The notes: generated by a model from the letters alone, not told the origin. Numbered from the stretch's first letter, positions 1 to 8,327 are shown. The stretch is 64,000 nucleotides of DNA from Virgibacillus sp. SK37 (GCF_000725285.1 NZ_CP007161.1:3696213-3760212), one strand, 5' to 3'. Made by a program: numbers and translations.

Positions 1-30
1 TGTCCGTCTTTTTAAGCTCACCATAAGAAA

Positions 31-567
31 CTATTCCACCAATATCCCAGCTTTTTTCAAAGCATCACAGGCGGCATCCAGCTTTTCCTGCGTATCTGCC
101 TCCAATGTATGAAGATGAATTCCATTCGTAAGGCTCGAAAGATAGACTGCATTCGTTTCCTGTATCCTTTCAATAAATCGGTTTGCTTCTGCCCGATTGC
201 TTACCATGACAGATGCGGTCAGGTCCCCATAAACCGCGTGTTCAACAATGACATCCTTCACCTTAACTCCATGGTCCACAAAAATATTCAATTCTTCCTG
301 TGTTTGCCCTGGTGTATGTTTGCACACAACAATTCGCTCCAGAAGACCTTGACTCTTTTGCTTGTCCAGCAGTACATACCCTTGACTTGTGGCCATAATT
401 GGTTCTTTTTTTGCTTTTAATATTGAGACATCCTGCACAATTACCTGTCTGCTGACATTCGTTTTTCTTGCAAATTTACTGCCAGTAATCGGCTCCTCTG
501 CATCGCGTAACAACTTCATAATTAGATTTTGCCTTTTTATTGATGACATTTTCTGTTCCTCATTCAT
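31..567 (-). CDS. niaR: NiaR (YrxA) niacin-responsive transcriptional repressor
   Basis: The 178-residue protein has an N-terminal winged helix-turn-helix (about residues 9-60) followed by a 3H domain (about 75-172), the architecture of NiaR, which represses NAD-synthesis and niacin-uptake genes when nicotinate is present. Candidate metal/ligand histidines are visible at H84, H99, H110 and the pair H151/H153 in NGIHLH. The ATG is preceded by AAGGTG at 7-nt spacing. It is divergent from nadC with about 217 bp between them, so it probably controls nadC and the following transporter as well as itself. Family assignment is strong; the regulon is inferred from position. Confidence 0.93.
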   Translation of the reverse strand: MNEEQKMSSIKRQNLIMKLLRDAEEPITGSKFARKTNVSRQVIVQDVSILKAKKEPIMATSQGYVLLDKQKSQGLLERIVVCKHTPGQTQEELNIFVDHGVKVKDVIVEHAVYGDLTASVMVSNRAEANRFIERIQETNAVYLSSLTNGIHLHTLEADTQEKLDAACDALKKAGILVE

Positions 568-600
568 TATGTAGCACCTTCCTGGTTCCGCAATTTCCTT

Positions 601-680
601 ATGCCATATATTATAGCAAAAAAACGCTTGCCTTTCGCTAAAAATTGTGTAAATATAGATGACAAGACACCTGTATACTT
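601..680. promoter_or_regulatory. niaR/nadC divergent promoter region with candidate NiaR operator
   Basis: On the minus strand TGC-TATAAT (610-615) is an extended -10 for niaR. On the plus strand TATACT (674-679) is a candidate -10 for nadC and overlaps GACACCTGTATA (667-678), which I propose as the NiaR operator because it covers the nadC -10. No good -35 is visible for either direction. The operator assignment is inference. Confidence 0.45.
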
Positions 681-784
681 AATAATATAAAAATGTACTT
701 TACATTTCAATTAGGAGTAGCAGCAAGAGGAAGACAGGGCTTTAAATGTGAAAAATATCACAATATCCGATAAGGGGTTTAGAA

Positions 785-1648
785 ATGAACAAATTAAAAC
801 TACGAAATTTAGTAGAGCAATTTCTGATTGAGGACATAGGGGACACGGATATAACAAGTGAAACCATTTTCCCTCCAAAACAGCCAGGCCATGGCGTTTT
901 TATCGCTAAAGATTCAGGGGTAGTGGCAGGTTTGGAGATCATTCAAGAAGCTTATATGCTTCTAAATCCTTCCATTACTGTAGAAGTATTTTTTCAAGAC
1001 GGGGATCAAGTGAGGGGCGGAGATGTACTTGCCGAGGCGCACGGGCCAATTGTTCCGTTACTTGCCGGAGAGCGGGTTATCTTAAATCTTATCCAACGAA
1101 TGAGCGGAATTGCGACTATTACAACAAGAAGCGTCAGCGAATTAAACGATCCATCCATACATATTTGTGACACACGAAAAACTACACCTGGCTTACGGAT
1201 GTTCGATAAATATGCGGTGACATGCGGTGGTGGAAGGAACCATCGCTTCGGCCTGGAGCATGGGATAATGATTAAGGATAATCATATTTCATTTGCCGGC
1301 TCCATAACAAAAGCAGTCCATCAGGTGCGGGAAAAAGTCGGACATATGGTGAAAATTGAAGTGGAAACCGAAACGAAGGAAGAAGTCCTCGAAGCTGTGG
1401 AAGCAGGTGCTGACATTATTATGTTTGATAATCGTTCTCCTGCAGAAGTAATTCAATTCAACAAATATGTACCTGATTCTATTATTACAGAAGCGTCTGG
1501 TGGTATCACACTTGATAATTTGGCAACATATCAACACACAGGGGTAGATTATATTTCTTTGGGATTTCTAACCCACTCTGTAACTGCTTTGGACATTAGC
1601 TTACAAGTAAAACCAGGGCCAAAGAAATCATCAGCAAAGGAGCAATAG
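785..1648 (+). CDS. nadC: Nicotinate-nucleotide pyrophosphorylase (quinolinate phosphoribosyltransferase)
   Basis: NadC converts quinolinate and PRPP to nicotinate mononucleotide, CO2 and PPi, the entry point of de novo NAD synthesis. The 287-residue length fits the family. Visible motifs are R105 in QRMSGIA, DTRKTTPGLR (129-138), the N-H-R stretch around 152-154, K164 in IKDNH, E193/E195 and D215 in FDN. The ATG has AAGGGG 8 nt upstream. Unusually, nadB and nadA are not adjacent; the next two genes form a TRAP transporter whose first RBS lies inside nadC, so the three are probably cotranscribed under NiaR. Confidence 0.96.
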   Translation: MNKLKLRNLVEQFLIEDIGDTDITSETIFPPKQPGHGVFIAKDSGVVAGLEIIQEAYMLLNPSITVEVFFQDGDQVRGGDVLAEAHGPIVPLLAGERVILNLIQRMSGIATITTRSVSELNDPSIHICDTRKTTPGLRMFDKYAVTCGGGRNHRFGLEHGIMIKDNHISFAGSITKAVHQVREKVGHMVKIEVETETKEEVLEAVEAGADIIMFDNRSPAEVIQFNKYVPDSIITEASGGITLDNLATYQHTGVDYISLGFLTHSVTALDISLQVKPGPKKSSAKEQ

Positions 1649-1652
1649 ACAG

Positions 1653-2678
1653 ATGATAATGAAGAGGAATAGTGTACTGCTGTCATTATTAATTCTATTT
1701 TTACTAACCGCATGTGGTACGTCAGAATCGGCTAGCTCTGAGCAAACAGAAGAAAAATATGAAAAGAATACAGCCCTTCATACCATCATAATCGGTGGAA
1801 GAACAGGGGGAGCATGGTCTGTTTTTACAGAAGGAATTGCTGAGTCCATTCGCAGAGAGCATGACGGATCCGTTATTACCGTGGAACCAGGCGGAATTGT
1901 AGAAAACCCACCAACTGTTGGAATGAATAAGGTGCCATATGGATTGTCCTATACGATGACAGCCTATGCCGCTTACAAAGGGGAAGAACCATATGACCAA
2001 CCATATGAAGATATTCGCGCAGTAAGTGTTGTCATTCCTGCAAACTACTATCAGTTAGTTGCCAGAGCAGACTTGGAATATGACTCACTGAAAGAAATTG
2101 TAGAAAATAAAGCACCAATTCACTTGGCTGTAGATCAAAAAGGCTCTGCAGGTGAAATCATTACCAGAAAAATGCTCGGCGAGTATGGTGTAACGTATGA
2201 GGATATCATCGCTTGGGGCGGGTCAGTGGATCATTTAAGTGGTACAAAAACATTTGAACTGATGGCAGATAAACGAGTAGACGTAACAGGTGATGCAGTA
2301 TCTGTACCTTCCAGTGATATATTGGAAGCATCCACTACCATTAATTTAAAAATGCTTACCTTGGAGCAACAGATCAATCAGCCTGTTGCAGAGGAGCTTG
2401 GAATGCTTACAGAGAAAATTCCAGCAGAAAGCTACTCATTTCTAAACGAAGATATAAACACCGTAAATACACCAGCTATTCTACTTGTGAACCAAAATGT
2501 ATCCGAAAAGGAAGTTTATCAGGTTACAAAAGCTATTTATGAGAATTTGGATTATTTAAAAACCGTCCATAAGGAATTTGAAAATTTGTCTGGCGAAAAC
2601 ATGTTGGATGTAGGGGAGATCCCTCTACATCCTGGCGCAGTGAAGTTTTTTAAGGAAATGGGATGGATAGATAAATAG
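1653..2678 (+). CDS. TRAP transporter solute receptor, TAXI family (lipoprotein)
   Basis: The 341-residue protein begins with a lipoprotein signal peptide ending in LTAC (Cys21), then a TAXI-type periplasmic-binding fold (IIGGRTGGAWSVF, about 46-58), as in TRAP substrate receptors. In a Gram-positive it would be lipid-anchored outside the membrane and deliver ligand to the fused permease downstream. The RBS AAAGGAG (1636-1642) lies within the end of nadC, and the ATG is only 4 nt after the nadC stop, so translation is probably coupled. The ligand is not evident from sequence; the neighbour suggests a pyridine carboxylate such as quinolinate. Confidence 0.9.
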   Translation: MIMKRNSVLLSLLILFLLTACGTSESASSEQTEEKYEKNTALHTIIIGGRTGGAWSVFTEGIAESIRREHDGSVITVEPGGIVENPPTVGMNKVPYGLSYTMTAYAAYKGEEPYDQPYEDIRAVSVVIPANYYQLVARADLEYDSLKEIVENKAPIHLAVDQKGSAGEIITRKMLGEYGVTYEDIIAWGGSVDHLSGTKTFELMADKRVDVTGDAVSVPSSDILEASTTINLKMLTLEQQINQPVAEELGMLTEKIPAESYSFLNEDINTVNTPAILLVNQNVSEKEVYQVTKAIYENLDYLKTVHKEFENLSGENMLDVGEIPLHPGAVKFFKEMGWIDK

Positions 2679-2726
2679 ATTGTTTAGGGGCAAGATGGAT
2701 AGAGTCCTATGGAATGAGGGGTTATT

Positions 2727-4658
2727 GTGAAGAAGACGTCTACTGGGATAATTTTAAAAGAGGGAAAACGCAGCTTAACAGAATTACGTTCACAACTATT
2801 TGTATGTATTGCTATCATTTTAAGCTTGTTTCAAATTTGGTCTGTCATTTTGGGGAAATTAAACCCGATGAACCAAATGGCTATTCACCTTGCACTCATA
2901 TTAGGTTTGACCTTTTTAATGAAGTCCGCTCCGAAAAACAAAGCTGCTGTATTTTTTGATTATGTTGCAGTCCTGCTGGCATTGGCAGCCGGGGTGTACT
3001 ACAGCCTTCATGCCGAGCGAATTGCTGTCCGCATTCCTATAATGGAGCCATTAACAAGTGCAGATATATTTTTTGGATTGGTATTCGTCCTGCTTAGTTT
3101 AGAGGCTGCCCGCAGGACGATCGGTTTACCGATAGTAATTATTTCATTAATCGGCATAGGTTATGCACGATGGGGACATTTTTTTGAGGGGATGCTTGGA
3201 CATCGGCCTTTTACCACCGTGGAGGTGCTCGATGATCTGGCTTTTAGCTTGAATGGCCTCTGGGGGTCACCAATCTCTGTGGCAGCCTCCTTTGTCTTTA
3301 TGTTTATTCTGTTTGGTGCCTTTTTGAATAAAGCAGGAGCTGGAGAATTCTTCTTTCAGCTTTCCACGGCCATTGCCGGAAGAACCAAAGGTGGCGCCGC
3401 AAAGGTAGCTGTGTTAGCAAGCGCCTTTTTCGGTTCTATTTCCGGGAGTCCAACTGCAAATGTCGTAACAACTGGAGCATTTACTATTCCAGTAAGCAAG
3501 AAAACTGGCTATAAGCCAACATTTGCTGCAGCGGTAGAAGCCGCAGCCTCTACAGGTGGGAGCATCCTGCCACCAATCATGGGGTCATCAGCCTTTTTAA
3601 TGGCTGCCGTTACACAATTACCATATGAGGCAATTGTACTTGCAGCAATCGTTCCAGGAATACTTTATTATGTATCTTTATTAGCAATGGTACACTTTGA
3701 AGCATTACGCCTGGACCTTCCCAGAGCTTCCAAAGATTCTATTCCAAAAATTTCGGCCGTTTTAAAAGATGGCTGGCATTACTTCGTGCCATTAGTCGTG
3801 TTAATTACCTTTTTATTGGCAGGCGCTAGCGCTTCTCGAACAGGCTTCTACGGTATTATTTCCGTTATTCTTATTAGCTTTTTCAGAAAAAATACACGTA
3901 TGGGCTGGAAGGGAATTACGGCAGCAATGATTGATGGCGCCAAATCAGCCATCCCCGTAACTACCGCCTGTGCCGCAGCAGGATTAGTTATCGCAGGGAT
4001 TATGTCGACTGGGCTTGGCGGTAAATTAACAAGTATCGTGCTCGGGCTAACAGAGGGAATGCTTTTGCCAACCTTATTGCTCATTATGGTAATATGTATC
4101 ATTCTCGGAATGGGCATGCCTGTTGCTGCTGCATATATCTTAACAGCAATGCTTGCAGCACCAGCCCTCATTGAACTGGGTGTACCTATCATGGCAGCAC
4201 ATTTATTCATTGTCTATTTCTCTATTTTTTCTGCAATCACGCCTCCGGTGGCAGTTGCTGCTTTTGCTGCAGCGGGAATTGCTGACGCCAATCCGAACAG
4301 GGTTGGCATAGAGGCTGTCAGACTTGGGCTGGTTGGCTTTATCGTGCCATTCCTGTTCGTTTTTGAACCTTCATTATTGTTAAATGGTTCGGTCGGGGGA
4401 ATTCTTACTTCTGTACTCTCCGCCCTCCTCGGTGTCGTCATGCTCGCAGCTGGCTTAATCGGCTGGTTGATCAGAAAAGCAAGCATGCTTGAACGTGTGC
4501 TATTAATATCAATTGGTTTTTTCATGATGTATCCTGGGGTGATATCGGATTTAGTTGGGATAGGCTTCATAGGGGTTGTGGTTCTATTGCAGCAGAGACG
4601 TTCTCGCCGAGCTCCCAGCATGCGTGAAAAGCAAGCCCTTGAGAAAGTGTATAACTGA
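2727..4658 (+). CDS. TRAP transporter fused permease (DctQ-DctM type, TAXI-associated)
   Basis: The 643-residue, very hydrophobic protein has a small N-terminal DctQ-like membrane part followed by a DctM-like large permease (for example GSISGSPTANVVTTGAFTIP and AMLAAPALIELGVP), the usual fused permease that pairs with TAXI receptors. It should form a Na+- or H+-coupled high-affinity importer. The start is GTG at 2727, chosen because GAGGGG sits 5 nt upstream. It follows the receptor gene by 48 bp and closes the nadC operon. Substrate assignment is inference only. Confidence 0.93.
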   Translation: MKKTSTGIILKEGKRSLTELRSQLFVCIAIILSLFQIWSVILGKLNPMNQMAIHLALILGLTFLMKSAPKNKAAVFFDYVAVLLALAAGVYYSLHAERIAVRIPIMEPLTSADIFFGLVFVLLSLEAARRTIGLPIVIISLIGIGYARWGHFFEGMLGHRPFTTVEVLDDLAFSLNGLWGSPISVAASFVFMFILFGAFLNKAGAGEFFFQLSTAIAGRTKGGAAKVAVLASAFFGSISGSPTANVVTTGAFTIPVSKKTGYKPTFAAAVEAAASTGGSILPPIMGSSAFLMAAVTQLPYEAIVLAAIVPGILYYVSLLAMVHFEALRLDLPRASKDSIPKISAVLKDGWHYFVPLVVLITFLLAGASASRTGFYGIISVILISFFRKNTRMGWKGITAAMIDGAKSAIPVTTACAAAGLVIAGIMSTGLGGKLTSIVLGLTEGMLLPTLLLIMVICIILGMGMPVAAAYILTAMLAAPALIELGVPIMAAHLFIVYFSIFSAITPPVAVAAFAAAGIADANPNRVGIEAVRLGLVGFIVPFLFVFEPSLLLNGSVGGILTSVLSALLGVVMLAAGLIGWLIRKASMLERVLLISIGFFMMYPGVISDLVGIGFIGVVVLLQQRRSRRAPSMREKQALEKVYN

Positions 4659-4772
4659 ATGTAAGCGTGGGTGGAAGGTTTTGGCGGGGGCCGGAGATTT
4701 GAGATGGAATGATGAGGGATTGATGATGGACAGTTGAAAGCTGTAGGGAGAATCTATTAAACTGCATCTCTG

Positions 4773-4994
4773 AATGTCCGACTTATGCCTGATGATAGAC
4801 ATTGTCAGGCATTTTCACGCTCCCAATGTCCGTCATCTCACTCATGATAGACATTCACACCCAGTTTCACTCTCCCAATGTCCGTCATCTCACTCATGAT
4901 AGACATTCTCACGCGGTTTCACGCTCCCAATGTCCGTCATCTCACTCATGATAGACATTCACACCCAGTTTCACTCTCCCAATGTCCGTCATCA
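4773..4994. repeat. Four tandem 52-bp hairpin repeats plus a partial fifth
   Basis: Units run 4773-4824, 4825-4876, 4877-4928 and 4929-4980; a partial unit starts at 4981. Units 2 and 4 are identical, unit 3 differs by a few bases and unit 1 is more diverged. Each holds AATGTC...GACATT, and in units 2-4 this extends to a stem of about 12 bp (one mismatch, one wobble) around a 7-nt CTCACTC loop. The stretch 4659-4772 before it shows nothing else. The array lies between the 3' ends of the TRAP permease and a NUDIX remnant. Confidence 0.93.
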
Positions 4995-5213
4995 GCCCCA
5001 TGCCAGGAATTCTTTCAAGATCTTTTCATGACTTTTAACGAGGGGCGTTGGTAATTCATTCGGGTGAAAAAATGCTAAATGAATAGATTCCGTTGCATCC
5101 ATCGTTAAGTCTCCTGTATAAGTTTCTGAAGAATAAGCAACGGTTACGACGTAAAATTCGTCCCCATTTTCATTCTCCTTCCATAATTCTTTTCGCAACC
5201 TCACTGCTCCCAA
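4992..5213 (-). pseudogene. NUDIX hydrolase remnant (C-terminal part only)
   Basis: The 73 codons resemble the C-terminal half of NUDIX hydrolases (NGDEFYVVTVAYSSETY, then LAFFHPNELP); the Nudix box that should precede this is absent. In frame, a TAA lies just upstream of the TTG at 5213, and the region upstream on this strand encodes an unrelated 54-residue ORF in another frame. An AAAGGAG upstream of the TTG could allow translation, but the catalytic part is gone. The stop codon abuts the partial fifth 52-bp repeat unit. Confidence 0.7.
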
Positions 5214-5365
5214 TTTCCAAGCACTCCTTTAACAAGGCTCACTAGCCCTCTTAACAACCAAATAACTAATCTGATTGGCAGGAACAGCAATTCCGGTATC
5301 CAGCTGATTATATCAGAAATGACTTCTGCTCTTCGCATACGTCTGTCTTCTTTTCTTTCTTTCAT
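5201..5365 (-). CDS. Small hypothetical protein, 54 residues, one probable membrane segment
   Basis: ATG at 5365 reads 54 codons to TGA at 5201. The protein is basic at the N-terminus (MKERKEDRRMRRAE) followed by a hydrophobic stretch (about residues 16-50: IISWIPELLFLPIRLVIWLL), as in small membrane-associated proteins. AAGG at 8-nt spacing and GGAGGGG further up precede the start. It overlaps the NUDIX remnant by 13 bp in another frame. I do not recognise a family. Confidence 0.6.
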   Translation of the reverse strand: MKERKEDRRMRRAEVISDIISWIPELLFLPIRLVIWLLRGLVSLVKGVLGNWEQ

Positions 5366-5623
5366 AGCCAAAACCTTACCCCTCCATTTCCGGTTAGCAT
5401 CTATTCTTTTTTACGCTTCCCGGAAGATTAGGTTTCGTTTTTTGATTATAATAACAATAATGAATGATAATTCTTTTTAATGGAAAAATGGAAAGGAGCA
5501 TATAAATCTTATGCATCTGTGAAGAAATTTGGTAATATGAGAACAGAAGAAAAATGAGCGCCACTTGCTCTTAAAAATGGCAGCTTGGCAATATACTTCC
5601 ACTATAAAGGAGTAAGAATAACA

Positions 5624-6481
5624 ATGGCGGATTGGAATCAAAGATTATATACATATATTTTAGATAAAACAGAAAAGATTACAGACGAATGGCTTGCACT
5701 TCGCGATCATGCGGCAGACTCCATTTACTCGATCGATGCCGGATCCGAAGCAGAACAGACACTTCGTAAGCAGAATAGAATGACAAACCACACCGTTGCC
5801 AGTAGTCTTATCAGTGCTGAAGGTGAGTTTGAAGAAAATAAGATAGAGTGGGCACATATGGTTGCTGAAAGCAGGGTTGCCAGCAACACACCATTTCCTG
5901 ATGTCATCGATGCACTTAGCAGGGTCAGAAAGGTTTTTGGTTGGCAAATTGAACGATTTGTAAATGAGCAGGAAGAAACAATTCCCACAGATGTCATCTT
6001 AAAATGGGGTGAGACGATTCACTTAGCATTTGACGAGTTAAATATTGCATTTACCCGTACATATGCAGAACTGATGAACACCCGACTTTCAGCCCAACAG
6101 AGCCTTATTGATGAGCTCGGCGCACCTATTATTAAGCTCAATGATACCATTGGAGTACTGCCGGTGATTGGAGAAATTGATACTTTCAGGGCCAGGAAGA
6201 TCGCAGAGGTAGTCCCTAATAAATGCATGGAAGAGGAGATTACCAGATTATTTATTGACTTATCAGGGGTTTCTGTCATCGATACAATGGTAGCTAATCA
6301 AATTTTTCAAGTGACACAAGTTTTAAATTTGCTGGGAATTGAAGTTACTTTTACAGGAATTCGCCCGGAGATTGCCCAGACATCTGTACAGCTGGGACTT
6401 GATTTTTCTAAGATGACTACTTTCAGCTCGTTGCAGCAAGCATTAAGAAAAGAACGCTACGTACTTACCGAAGCAGAATAA
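5624..6481 (+). CDS. rsbRD: RsbRD-type STAS-domain stressosome protein
   Basis: The 285-residue protein has an RsbRD-like N-terminal helical domain (about 1-150) and a C-terminal STAS domain (about 170-280). Both threonines phosphorylated by RsbT in RsbR paralogues are present: T187 in GEIDTFRARK and T221 in SVIDTMVANQ. Such proteins co-assemble with RsbS into the stressosome and modulate the general stress sigma factor. The start is ATG 5624, with AAAGGAG at 5606-5612, rather than the longer reading frame from 5585, which lacks an RBS. The rest of a sigB module is not in the window, as is usual for this paralogue. Confidence 0.88.
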   Translation: MADWNQRLYTYILDKTEKITDEWLALRDHAADSIYSIDAGSEAEQTLRKQNRMTNHTVASSLISAEGEFEENKIEWAHMVAESRVASNTPFPDVIDALSRVRKVFGWQIERFVNEQEETIPTDVILKWGETIHLAFDELNIAFTRTYAELMNTRLSAQQSLIDELGAPIIKLNDTIGVLPVIGEIDTFRARKIAEVVPNKCMEEEITRLFIDLSGVSVIDTMVANQIFQVTQVLNLLGIEVTFTGIRPEIAQTSVQLGLDFSKMTTFSSLQQALRKERYVLTEAE

Positions 6482-6499
6482 GAACCCAGGCACACCCTC

Positions 6500-6534
6500 G
6501 CTCAAGCAAATGAGAACTCCCGCTTGGGCTTTTT
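6500..6534 (+). terminator. Intrinsic terminator of rsbRD
   Basis: GCTCAAGC (6500-6507) pairs with GCTTGGGC (6522-6529) with one wobble, followed by five T. Confidence 0.75.
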
Positions 6535-6542
6535 ATATACCA

Positions 6543-6579
6543 AAAGAGGCTGGAAGATCATAATTCTTCCAGCCTCTTT
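6543..6579. terminator. Bidirectional terminator between rsbRD and queT
   Basis: AAAGAGGCTGGAAGA (6543-6557) and its perfect reverse complement (6565-6579) flank a 7-nt loop. T/A tracts on both sides suit termination from both convergent genes. Confidence 0.9.
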
Positions 6580-6582
6580 CTA

Positions 6583-7092
6583 CTATTTGCTCAAATCAAT
6601 TTTTTTACTTAACATATATACAAAAAAGCCACCAACCGTCATGGATAATAATTCTCCAAGTCCTACGGTAAGCCATGTGTAAAAGAACGGCAAATCAAGC
6701 ATAATTGATAGTTGTCCAGCAACTGTAAACATAGATAATGCAAAAATTACAGCAGTTACTGCCATCTTTACTATTTGATTTGAAATGTTTTTCGTAGCAG
6801 CACGGCATAAAATTAGTACTAAAAATGTTGCAAGTCCACCAATAGGTACATCGAGCATCCATGTAGGTGACATAAAATTGGCAAACACTACGCCTAATGT
6901 TACAGCAAGGACATATCGTTTATGATAGAGTGCGAGATAATTGAACATCTCTGACATTCTTAACTGGATCGCCCCAAAACTAAATACTGCAAACCAGGCT
7001 GTAACAACTACATATAACGCTACAATGAGCGCTACTTTGGTTAGTTCACTGACGGATGTGGTAACCGACGTGTTTGAAATCGTTTTATTCAA
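6583..7092 (-). CDS. queT: QueT family transporter (queuosine precursor uptake)
   Basis: This 169-residue membrane protein with about five hydrophobic segments matches QueT (COG4708), the ECF-type S component thought to import a queuosine precursor such as preQ1. The stretch FGAIQLRMSEMFNYLALYHK is typical. The start is TTG at 7090-7092 with AAAGGAG (7101-7107) 8 nt upstream; no ATG is better placed. The RBS is part of the upstream riboswitch, which agrees with the function. The ECF energising module must be encoded elsewhere. Confidence 0.88.
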   Translation of the reverse strand: MNKTISNTSVTTSVSELTKVALIVALYVVVTAWFAVFSFGAIQLRMSEMFNYLALYHKRYVLAVTLGVVFANFMSPTWMLDVPIGGLATFLVLILCRAATKNISNQIVKMAVTAVIFALSMFTVAGQLSIMLDLPFFYTWLTVGLGELLSMTVGGFFVYMLSKKIDLSK

Positions 7093-7100
7093 TTTACTAT

Positions 7101-7169
7101 CTCCTTTGTAAGACAGTTTCCTACTGTCTTAGTAATAACTACGACCAAAGGAAGACCAAGTGCCGTAGT
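7101..7169 (-). promoter_or_regulatory. preQ1-II-like riboswitch controlling queT translation
   Basis: Reading the minus strand: stem P1 ACUACG (7169-7164)/CGUAGU (7143-7138) encloses ACUUGGUCUUCCUUUGGU. A UUAUUACU stretch is followed by an 8-bp hairpin (7130-7123/7117-7110). The Shine-Dalgarno segment CAAAGGA (7108-7102) is perfectly complementary to UCCUUUG (7152-7146), making a pseudoknot that hides the RBS. This is the preQ1-II (COG4708 RNA) plan, and the downstream gene is COG4708. Fold and gene agree; ligand is inferred. Confidence 0.75.
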
Positions 7170-7195
7170 GCAGACCTTAGCAAGCCTGCCTGCCT

Positions 7196-7201
7196 ATTAT
7201 A
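7196..7201 (-). promoter_or_regulatory. Extended -10 element of queT
   Basis: The minus strand reads TGC-TATAAT with the hexamer at 7201-7196, giving an RNA that starts just ahead of the riboswitch. No clear -35 is seen, which is normal for extended -10 promoters. Confidence 0.6.
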
Positions 7202-7232
7202 GCAAACTATTTTAAATGCGAATAGACATTCT

Positions 7233-7988
7233 TTACTTTATTGTCCAGCCACCGTCCATTGGCATGACTGCACCATGTATGTAATCTGCTGCATTACTTG
7301 CCAAAAAAAGCGTCAGACCAGCAACCTCCTCTGGTTGAGCCCATCGCCCTGCAGGTGTTTCACTTGCTACCCATTCGGCCATCGCACCATCTCCAGCAAA
7401 ATCTGCTGCATTCATTGGTGTTTGAATAGCTCCCGGTGCTATCGCATTTGCGCGAATCCCTTCACGGCAATAATCCAAATCAAGCTGTTTGGTATAACCT
7501 ATAATGGCATGCTTGGAAGCTGTATAAGCAGCTCCTCCACCCCCAGCTATAAGCCCTGCAATCGAAGCCATATTCACGATGACACCAGAAGCATTTTCTA
7601 TCATATGGGGAAGAATGGCATTCGTCACAAAGTAGGTGCCTTTTATGTTTGTATTCATAATCCGGTCCCATAATGCTTCATCCGTATCCAATGTTTTTGC
7701 ATAGCCATCCAGCACACCAGCCGTATTTAATAAAATATCAATTCTGCCAAATTCGGCTAAAGCATGTTGGACCGCTTTTTCAACGGCTTTCTTTTCTGCA
7801 ACACTGCCCTCGATAAAAGCAAATCGACCTTCATATTGCTGAAAAATTTCGTTTAATCCCTTTTCAACGAGATCAAAACCAACTACATTTGCACCGTTTT
7901 CTAAAAAATCCAATGCTTGCGCCCGGCCAATCCCTGAAGCTGCGCCGGTTACAAATACTGTTTTTCCGTTAAACTCAGGAAATCTCAT
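7233..7988 (-). CDS. SDR family oxidoreductase (FabG-like)
   Basis: A classical short-chain dehydrogenase/reductase with TGAASGIG (14-21), an NTAG variant of the NNAG motif (88-91), and catalytic S142, Y155 and K159 (YTASK). It uses NAD(P)H; the substrate is not predictable. I prefer ATG 7988 (251 residues) over ATG 8000: it overlaps the upstream stop as ATGA, with GGAAAG 5 nt upstream, whereas 8000 has no RBS. It is therefore translationally coupled to the DUF2829 gene. D39 in GFDL after beta-2 suggests NAD preference. Confidence 0.88.
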   Translation of the reverse strand: MRFPEFNGKTVFVTGAASGIGRAQALDFLENGANVVGFDLVEKGLNEIFQQYEGRFAFIEGSVAEKKAVEKAVQHALAEFGRIDILLNTAGVLDGYAKTLDTDEALWDRIMNTNIKGTYFVTNAILPHMIENASGVIVNMASIAGLIAGGGGAAYTASKHAIIGYTKQLDLDYCREGIRANAIAPGAIQTPMNAADFAGDGAMAEWVASETPAGRWAQPEEVAGLTLFLASNAADYIHGAVMPMDGGWTIK

Positions 7989-8236
7989 CTTGCTTTCCAT
8001 TGGCGATCTGTATCCTGCTCAACAATCTGCCAATCGTCAGCAAGAATATCGCAAACGGTGGGACTGAACATGGTGTAACCCTCGCCCTCCACATTAATTA
8101 AAAAATATGGGTTCAATTTCTCACCATCATGCTCTGTTTCACCAACGAGCTTCACATAGAGTTCAGGACCGCCCCATCCCTGGCGAATCACCTTTTTCCC
8201 TACCTTTACTTGTGGTAGTATCTCTTCAAATGTCAT
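7985..8236 (-). CDS. DUF2829-domain protein
   Basis: The 83-residue protein (MTFEEILPQVKVGKKVIRQG... to LADDWQIVE) is a small DUF2829-type single-domain protein; the family includes phage Tad2 proteins that sequester Thoeris signalling molecules, and chromosomal members of unknown role. The start at 8236 has AAGGA 9 nt upstream; the longer frame from 8257 has none. CTATACT upstream may be its -10. It overlaps the SDR by 4 bp, so the two are coexpressed. An anti-defence function is not shown here. Confidence 0.65.
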   Translation of the reverse strand: MTFEEILPQVKVGKKVIRQGWGGPELYVKLVGETEHDGEKLNPYFLINVEGEGYTMFSPTVCDILADDWQIVEQDTDRQWKAR

Positions 8237-8327
8237 GCTTATCCATCCTTCCTTCATTCAAGTCTTCTGTCATGTTAGTATAGGGCATGAAAAACGAGAA
8301 AGCAATGGAAGGAACGCAATCTCACGC

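Noticed and set aside
4773-4994. CRISPR array
   Set aside because: The repeated units are directly tandem without unique spacers, and no cas genes are near.
5484-5558. 25-codon plus-strand ORF upstream of rsbRD
   Set aside because: No RBS before its ATG and no recognisable sequence; more likely the rsbRD leader.
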